From contig CBDFHJ010000009.1 in assembly GCA_965247635.1 (NCBI GenBank), positions 248,001 to 312,000 on the forward strand: 64,000 nucleotides of DNA, in the 5' to 3' direction. The position numbers and the translations under genes were made by a program. Source of the DNA: CBDFHJ01 sp965247635. GTDB lineage: Bacteria; Chloroflexota; Dehalococcoidia; Lucifugimonadales; Australimonadaceae. The first letter of the stretch is position 1; each line of letters opens with the position of its first letter. The notes under the pieces are model-generated. The model searched no databases. It worked only from the letters and a program-made list of their open reading frames with translations, and had not been told where the DNA came from. Positions 58,628 to 64,000 of this stretch are shown here, in pieces.

Positions 58628-60022
58628 TTACTGCCACAGCCCCTTGTCGCGCAGGTCGTCCCAGCTCTCGCTCGTCATCAGGTCCGACCAGAAGTAGTAC
58701 GCACCGCGGGAGTTCTGCTCCGAGCAGAACGGGGTCTCGGCGGGCGACCGCTTCAACGTGACGGTCGCGTTCTGCGGCAGGCCAAGCTCGGCCAGCTCCG
58801 GACGGCCCTTGGTCTCGTGGCCCAGGCCCATGGCGTAGTGGTACGGGTAGCGCCGCGCGATGACGCCCTTGCTCGCCTTGTGGGCATAGCTCCAGTTCTC
58901 CATGTCGTCCTCTTCCGTCAGGCCGACCGGACCGCCGTAGCGCATGTAGTAGTGGCGCAGCATGTCCTTCACTTCCTGCGGCATGTCTCGCTGCACGAAG
59001 TACCAACGCCACATCTCCGTGGAGTCGGGGCCGTTGGGATGCCATACGCACATGCTGAGGTTGGTGCCTTGAGTGCCGTTGGGAAAGACGTTGCCGTTCA
59101 TGCTCCCGAGCCGCCAGTGCTTGCCCATCTGCTCCTTGCGCCGCTCGTACGCGGAGCGATAGTACTCCTCCACGGCAGGCGGCTGGTTCGGATAGGTGGT
59201 GATATAGGGGAAGTCCTCCGGCGCAATCCGGACACCCAACCGGCCCGAACCGTGGTGGGATACCTCGAAGGTGGTGGACGAGTCGAAGAGTGCGCGTTGT
59301 CCAGCGGTGCCGCGGCTCTGGCCGCCGCCGGGGTTGATGCCCACGATCTCCACCGAGTGGTGGGTCGTGGTGCCGTGATAGCTGTCGGCCAGGAAGTTCT
59401 CGGCCCCAAACTTCCAGTTCGACCCAAAGGCCCACTTGACGAGGCCCAGGACCTCCAGGTCAGCCTCGGAGCCGTCAGGCTTGTCCAGCCACAGGCCGAT
59501 GCCGTACGCGTTGTCGCCGATGTAGTCCAGGAACGACGGCGCCTTCGGGTCCCACGTGGCCCAGATCGTGCCTTTGAAGTTGGCTAGCTGGGCCACTTCC
59601 ACCAGTCCCCACTGCGACTTGTCCAGCTCCTCCCGGTACGCGTCCTTGTATCGGGGCACCCCTACCAATGACCCGTCGCCCGCGTAGCTCCACCCGTGGT
59701 ACGGACACGTGAACACCGGCGTGTTCCCCTCGTCGTACCGGCACACCTTCATCCCCCGGTGCCGGCACGAGTTCAGGAACACGTGGACCGTGTTGTCCCG
59801 GTCCCGGCTCAGGATGACGGACTCCTCCCCCATGCGCGAGATGAAGTAGTCGCCGGGCTTGCGTACCTGGTCCTCGAACCCCACGAAAAGCCAGCAGCGG
59901 GCGAACACCCGCTCCTTCTCGAGCTCGTAAGGCTCCGGGTCAACGAAGATGTCCCGGCTCACCAGGCCATTCTCTCGGTCTACCAGGGCACTTATAGGCT
60001 GGCCACCAATTTCCAATGCCAT
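58628..60022 (-). CDS. Rieske-type aromatic ring-hydroxylating oxygenase alpha subunit, paralogue C
   Basis: The 464-residue protein has the same Rieske domain (CRHRGMKVC, CPYHGWSY) and an iron site written ENFLADSYHGTTTHHSVEIVGINPGG. The two His ligands are kept, but the surrounding residues differ most from A and B. The middle segment GSGRLGVRIAPEDFPYITTYPNQPPAVEEYYRSAYERRKEQMGKHW is closer to A. It is the first of the three in transcription order, 143 nt downstream of the ThDP enzyme gene, so the four genes may be one minus-strand transcription unit. Confidence 0.9.
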   Translation of the reverse strand: MALEIGGQPISALVDRENGLVSRDIFVDPEPYELEKERVFARCWLFVGFEDQVRKPGDYFISRMGEESVILSRDRDNTVHVFLNSCRHRGMKVCRYDEGNTPVFTCPYHGWSYAGDGSLVGVPRYKDAYREELDKSQWGLVEVAQLANFKGTIWATWDPKAPSFLDYIGDNAYGIGLWLDKPDGSEADLEVLGLVKWAFGSNWKFGAENFLADSYHGTTTHHSVEIVGINPGGGQSRGTAGQRALFDSSTTFEVSHHGSGRLGVRIAPEDFPYITTYPNQPPAVEEYYRSAYERRKEQMGKHWRLGSMNGNVFPNGTQGTNLSMCVWHPNGPDSTEMWRWYFVQRDMPQEVKDMLRHYYMRYGGPVGLTEEDDMENWSYAHKASKGVIARRYPYHYAMGLGHETKGRPELAELGLPQNATVTLKRSPAETPFCSEQNSRGAYYFWSDLMTSESWDDLRDKGLWQ

Positions 60023-60165
60023 TTCAGGCCTCCTTCCGCCCGCGTGTGGGTCCGGCGATACGTTAGCGCGGTCTCAGAAACGTCTAGGATTGGGGTGAAC
60101 GTACTCTCGGCGTAGGGCCGTGTCAAGCAGGCCAAACGTACCCGCGCAAGCCGACTGGTTGCCGC

Positions 60166-61809
60166 CTAACCGCGGGAGTAGTCGGTCTCCTCGCTGGTGA
60201 TGAACTCCAGAAGGGCGGGGCGGCCCTCCGTTTCGGTCACCTGGCGCGCCCTCTCGATGGCCGGGCCGACCTCCGCCGGGTTTTCCACCCGCTCGGCGTA
60301 GCCACCCAAAGCCCGGGCTAACTCCGCGTAGTTGCCTCCGATGTTGGTGCTCCCGTAGCGCTCCCGGGAAAGGACCATCCGCGACGTCTCGATGGCCATG
60401 GAGAAGTTGTTGGAGACGAGGGTGATGATGGGGAGCTGGCAGCGCACGGCCGTTTCGAAGTCCAGGCCCACCATCCCGAAAGCGGCGTCTCCCATCCAGT
60501 TGAGCACGACCTTTTCGGGCATGGCCAGCTTCGCGCCGATGGCCAGGGCGAGCCCCGTGCCCAGCGCGTGGGACTTGCCCCACCCGATGTAGCTGCGCGG
60601 CCCCGCCGCGGGGTAGAAGGGCACCATCTGTTCCCGGGGGCTGCCCGAGTCATGGGTGACAATCGCCTCTTCCGGGTTGATCCTATGCGTCAGCTCCCAG
60701 ATGACACGGTACGGATTGATCGGGACCTCGTCCGAGGTCAGCTTGGGCATCCACTCGCTGAGCCACTCCTCCTTCACCCGCTTGATCTCTTCGACAACCG
60801 CGCCGTCGGCGGAATGGACCTTCCCCTTCAGGCGGTCTTCCACCGCCTCGATGAGCTGACGCAGCACCAGCTTCGCGTCTCCGACGATGGGATAGTCCAC
60901 CGCGTGGTTTTTGTTGATGTCGGCCTCATCGTTGGTGACCTGGACCAGCACCTTGTCTGGCGGAACTGACAGGCCGGAGATCCCATGACGGCTGAGGCTG
61001 GTACCGACGGCGAGGACGACGTCCGCCCTATCCAGGAAGTGGTTGACGGGCCGTGACCTGGCGCCGGCGGCTGTTCCCAGGGCCAGGGGGTGAGTCTCTG
61101 GAAACGCGCTCTTGCCCAGCAGCGTGGTCATGACGGGCGCTTGCAGCTTCTCGGCCAACGCGAGTAGCTCGTCCGTGGCGTCCGCGTAGAGCACACCCTG
61201 CCCGGCGTATATCACGAGAGATTGCGCGTCCAGCACCACCTGGGCTACCCGGTCCACGTCCTGGGGGTCGCCCTGGCTGCGAGTGGTCTTGACCGGCTCG
61301 TAGGTCATGCTCGCCTCATCCACTTCCTCAGCTCCCACGTCGGCTGGAATCTCCAGCATCACAGGCCCGCCGCGGCCCATCTTCAAGCGAGAAAACGCCC
61401 GCCGTAGGACATCCGGTACCTGGTCCGCCGCGCCGACTTGCTCCACCCATTTCGTAACCGAGGCGAAGGCGCTGGTGGAGCTGAAGAGACGGGGCCAGCC
61501 TGCCTGGGCTCTGGGATGGCCCAGCGGCAACACCAGCATCGGGGTGGAATCGGAATAGGCGGTGGAGACCCCGGAGAAAGCGTTCTCGGCACCAGGGCCA
61601 GCCTGCATGGCGAACACTCCGATGCGCTGGCCGTTGGTAACCCGGCTGTAGCCATCGGCGATCCCCACGCCGACCCGCTCCTGCCGACAGACGATGGGCC
61701 GGATGCCCACGGCGGCGGCCGATTCGATGAGGGGGTGGACCGGGTAGCAGCAGAGGTACTCTACCCCTTCGCGCTTGAGGACTTCCGCGATGGCGTCAAA
61801 TGCTCTCAT
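60166..61809 (-). CDS. Thiamine diphosphate-dependent enzyme, acetolactate synthase-like
   Basis: The 547-residue protein has the three-domain fold of ThDP decarboxylases and acetolactate synthases. The N-terminal pyrimidine-binding domain holds the activating Glu44 in VCRQERVGVGIADGYSRV. A central domain (about 190-330; VVLDAQSLVIYAGQGVLYADATDELLALAEKL) and a C-terminal PP-binding domain follow, the last with NWMGDAAFGMVGLDFETAVRCQLPIITLVSNNFSM (GDxx...NN motif, about 425-460). ATG 61809 follows GGAAGGGGG. The residues that fix substrate choice cannot be read here; decarboxylation or ligation of a 2-oxo acid from the neighbouring oxygenase pathway is plausible. No small regulatory subunit (IlvH) is adjacent. 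Confidence 0.85.
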   Translation of the reverse strand: MRAFDAIAEVLKREGVEYLCCYPVHPLIESAAAVGIRPIVCRQERVGVGIADGYSRVTNGQRIGVFAMQAGPGAENAFSGVSTAYSDSTPMLVLPLGHPRAQAGWPRLFSSTSAFASVTKWVEQVGAADQVPDVLRRAFSRLKMGRGGPVMLEIPADVGAEEVDEASMTYEPVKTTRSQGDPQDVDRVAQVVLDAQSLVIYAGQGVLYADATDELLALAEKLQAPVMTTLLGKSAFPETHPLALGTAAGARSRPVNHFLDRADVVLAVGTSLSRHGISGLSVPPDKVLVQVTNDEADINKNHAVDYPIVGDAKLVLRQLIEAVEDRLKGKVHSADGAVVEEIKRVKEEWLSEWMPKLTSDEVPINPYRVIWELTHRINPEEAIVTHDSGSPREQMVPFYPAAGPRSYIGWGKSHALGTGLALAIGAKLAMPEKVVLNWMGDAAFGMVGLDFETAVRCQLPIITLVSNNFSMAIETSRMVLSRERYGSTNIGGNYAELARALGGYAERVENPAEVGPAIERARQVTETEGRPALLEFITSEETDYSRG

Positions 61810-62013
61810 GGCCGACCCCCTTCCATGCGACTTTCCAGGGCCTCTCACGCCCACGCGTCGCGGGCCTATGTTAACGCTTGGCCAGACTCGCCAACAGCAC
61901 GTCCTGGGTTAAGACGCTCAAGTCTGGACACCCGTAGGCTACGGCCTGAGCATCACACATCTTGATCACTGGTGTAGGCTTATCTAAATCTCTTTGTGCA
62001 TCGATGGCATTGG
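61810..62013. other. Short intergenic region without recognised features
   Basis: No gene, repeat copy or terminator is recognised between the ThDP enzyme start and the acetyltransferase pseudogene. Confidence 0.4.
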
Positions 62014-62600
62014 TTAGAGGGCCAGCTCGTGCCACACCAACTCATACCGGCCTACAAATGAGCGGGCCACCTCAAGAAATCCGAGCTTTTGATAAAGACT
62101 TAGAGCGGGGATTTGTGCGGCGGTGGTGTTAAGAACTACGACATGGAATCCTGATTCCTTGCACCAATCTATGGCCGCCTCAGTTAATCGGGTCCCCACT
62201 CCTTGACGACGCACCTCCGGCGCTACCAGCAGCAGTTGAAGCTCTGCGACATCATCTCTTCTGCGCCATTCCTGGCTTTGGGCATTCGGGGGGACATCAA
62301 CAGGTCTTCACCGACACCATCGATGGCCACCATGCCAACAATCCGGCTTGGCAACTTGTTTCCTTCAACACCGGCCACCCACATTGCAAGGTGCGATCGT
62401 GCAGCCCGGTCTACCAGAGAATGTGAGGGCGGTGGGGGCATCCACCAGTCCCCCGTCTCCATTGCCCTCGCCGCCCGCTCATGCATTGCAGCTACTTCGA
62501 TACGGTCTTCTGGCCTGTACGGCTCAATCCGGGCTTCAAGCGCCTTAACCTGAGCAACATCGCGCGGACGAAAAGGGCGAATTAGGATTGAAGTTGACAC
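62014..62600 (-). pseudogene. GNAT-family acetyltransferase, single-base frameshift
   Basis: The 5' frame (62600 down to about 62260) encodes SILIRPFRPRDVAQVKALEARIEPYRPED and a beta-rich middle (LAMWVAGVEGNKLPSRIVGMVAIDGVGEDLLM). It then loses register near 62259-62265. With one base added it continues as RRDDVAELQLLLVAPEVRRQGVGTRLTEAAIDWCKESGFHVVVLNTTAAQIPALSLYQKLGFLEV, containing the acetyl-CoA loop RRQGVG and the C-terminal YQKLGF motif. The complete protein would be about 195 aa. Substrate unknown; either a real mutation or a sequencing error. Confidence 0.75.
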
Positions 62601-62819
62601 GTTGACATTGCGGAGAAGGTTTCGGTTACCGAGCGAACTACATTCTCACCGTTTATTACTGTGCTTGAGATGGCACTCGTCTTCAAGGATGGCATAGGGG
62701 TACTTGTCTCGCCAACGAATAACTTATAAAACTGCCGCACGGTGGTTGGCCACTAGAACCCGACGCCAAGGCTAGCCGAAATGGAAAGCTCAGGGTTCAT
62801 CCCTCTCCGCCGGAGCCAA

Positions 62820-63677
62820 TTATCCCGTAGTCCCGTTGAACCAGAATTCCGCGTAGTCAGCGACCGGTTGATATCCGATCTTCTGGTAGATGGAGTTAGA
62901 AGTAGGGTTGGCGAGGTCGGTGAACAAGGTACAGAATGAACGGCCCGAGTCGAGAAGATGCTGGCTCAGTGCGGCGGTGCACGCCGAGGCGTAGCCGCGC
63001 CGACGGAACTCCGGCGGTGTATATACCAGAGCGATCCGAACCCCACGTGGAGTTGCCCCCCGCCAACCAGCCATAGAGACTGATCTACCGTCCTCCCAAA
63101 AGTACAACGCCCCGTCTGATACCCTCCTGCGGACCGTCCGGTCCACTTCTATTGGGTCGGAGACACCAGCCTCAGTATGGAACGCGTTCGTCCAATCCGC
63201 TAACAACTGAATGTCTTGTTGATTGGCAAGGCGCAAGCGTCCCGGCACTCCCTGGGGTAGTATGACTTTCCTTAGCGAATAGATTCGAGTCGCTCGTCCT
63301 TCTCGTACAGGCAAGTCGTGGCGTGCTGCCCACCGCTGAGCAAACTGACGGCTGCTGGGAAGCACACCCCGGACCCCGGGAAGTGACACTCCCTTGTCGA
63401 AGAAACCTTCCACCATATAGTCAACAGCATCTTCCCTGCCGCGAGGGAGAACCAGGCTAAACGGCGCGGTCTGTAGAGCAGCCATGACCACCTCATCACC
63501 CTCGTGGACAGTGGCGAAATGGACATGCTCGTATCCAAAGTGGGCAGCACCTCGCCCTCGCAATTCTTCGATAATCCCAATGGGCAGGTTGTTCTCCTCC
63601 TCCCTTGCCAATAAGAAGTCAGCAGCCACCTTATAGAACGAATCCACTTCAGCGTGGTAGACGAATTCCATCCGCAT
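62820..63677 (-). CDS. GNAT-family N-acetyltransferase
   Basis: The 285-residue protein has an N-terminal region of unclear fold and a C-terminal GNAT domain (about 145-280). The acetyl-CoA-binding motif is IALVYTPPEFRRRGYASACTAALSQHLLDSG, and the closing motif TDLANPTSNSIYQKIGYQPVADYAEFWF is typical. The length and layout match two-domain GNAT proteins of Firmicutes and Chloroflexota with unknown substrates. It is a single-gene unit of lower GC than average, separated from the frameshifted GNAT gene by about 220 nt of featureless sequence. Confidence 0.85.
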   Translation of the reverse strand: MRMEFVYHAEVDSFYKVAADFLLAREEENNLPIGIIEELRGRGAAHFGYEHVHFATVHEGDEVVMAALQTAPFSLVLPRGREDAVDYMVEGFFDKGVSLPGVRGVLPSSRQFAQRWAARHDLPVREGRATRIYSLRKVILPQGVPGRLRLANQQDIQLLADWTNAFHTEAGVSDPIEVDRTVRRRVSDGALYFWEDGRSVSMAGWRGATPRGVRIALVYTPPEFRRRGYASACTAALSQHLLDSGRSFCTLFTDLANPTSNSIYQKIGYQPVADYAEFWFNGTTG

Positions 63678-63729
63678 TACCCCTCGTCAGCCCAACAAGC
63701 TTGAACGTCCCGCTAGGGAGCGCGCCGCT

Positions 63730-64000
63730 CTAGGGGAGCGCGCCGTCCACCATCTCCTTGATGCGGTCGGCCATGTGCGCCAAGGCCAGGTCGTGGGTGG
63801 CGACCACTACGGTGATCCCCTGGGCCTTGGCGATATCTCTCAGGGCGGTCATGACGCTCATCCCCGTCGCCGAGTCCAGCTCCCCGGTGGGCTCGTCCGC
63901 CAGGATAACCGATGGCCGGCTGGCAAGGGCCCTGGCGATGGCCACCCGCTGTTGCTCCCCTCCAGAGAGCTCGTGGGGGCGATGGCGGGCGCGGGCGCCC
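63730..64000 (-). CDS. ABC transporter ATP-binding protein (LolD/MacB-like), 5'-truncated by window edge
   Basis: The C-terminal 90 residues of an ABC ATPase are visible: signature HELSGGEQQRVAIARALASRPSVILADEPTGELDS (ABC motif, Walker B, D-loop), then ITVVVATHDLALAHMADRI with the switch His. The EPTGxLDS form is typical of the MacB/LolD/FtsE group, which drives lipoprotein release or efflux together with FtsX-like permeases. The Walker A end lies beyond the window, and the permease partner is not visible. Confidence 0.9.
   Translation of the reverse strand, partial: GARARHRPHELSGGEQQRVAIARALASRPSVILADEPTGELDSATGMSVMTALRDIAKAQGITVVVATHDLALAHMADRIKEMVDGALP

Overview
The window reads as a high-GC (roughly 60-65%) bacterial chromosome fragment with densely packed housekeeping genes. 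Gene content suggests a free-living Chloroflexota, possibly a SAR202-like or other Dehalococcoidia relative. The clues are a CBS-less GuaB3-type IMP dehydrogenase, a SpoIIIAA/Ycf45-type ATPase with an R3H tail, PdxST-type vitamin B6 synthesis, several Rieske oxygenase paralogues, and Thr/Pro-linker lipoproteins. This is an inference from gene content; no rRNA is present to settle it.

Layout. 1-4.2 kb: end of gpsA, then a minus-strand heat-shock block hrcA-dnaJ-prmA with a CIRCE-like operator. 4.2-7.9 kb: guaB3 behind a clear promoter, a polysaccharide deacetylase, and a nucleotidyltransferase gene enclosed by perfect 16-bp inverted repeats. 7.9-11.6 kb: a coupled plus-strand run of an S58-type peptidase, a DUF2520 dehydrogenase, panB and panC. 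11.6-19.7 kb: an accessory minus-strand lipoprotein region, with one glycosidase-like gene broken by an IS256-family insertion and frameshifts, and two lipoproteins sharing a nearly identical 194-bp 5' module. 20-33.5 kb: pyrG, rpsP-khpA-rimM, dcd, proS, a LigB-type dioxygenase, pdxS (frameshifted)-pdxT, the R3H ATPase, tmk and a PDZ protein. 33.5-51 kb: recO, a collagen-like gene split by an IS5-family element, tag, the minus-strand operon ybeY-dnaX-ebfC-recR, rsfS, ndk, thiL-tsaE-tsaB, an M20 amidohydrolase, lspA, an RluD-type synthase, gltX and tRNA-Gln. 51.4-55.2 kb: a PadR-type regulator with a small membrane protein gene split by an IS3-family element, then a second IS256-family copy. 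55.4-61.8 kb: three tandem Rieske oxygenases and a ThDP enzyme. The end holds two GNAT acetyltransferases (one frameshifted) and part of an ABC ATPase.

The four insertion sequences all have readable ends and target duplications. Two of them, the IS5 and IS3 elements, can be removed in silico to restore a continuous reading frame exactly. Many intergenic spaces carry dispersed repeats built on several different scaffolds. Each scaffold carries a short GC-rich hairpin whose stem sequence differs from copy to copy but stays self-complementary, and the same hairpin turns up in unrelated scaffolds. These interchangeable hairpin modules are the most unusual feature of the window. They also touch gene ends: the stop codons of tag and tsaB lie inside repeat sequence, and one hairpin sits where the -35 box of tRNA-Gln should be.

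Six otherwise recognisable genes or gene pairs carry single-base frame breaks. In a conserved gene such as pdxS this points to sequencing or assembly error as well as to real decay.
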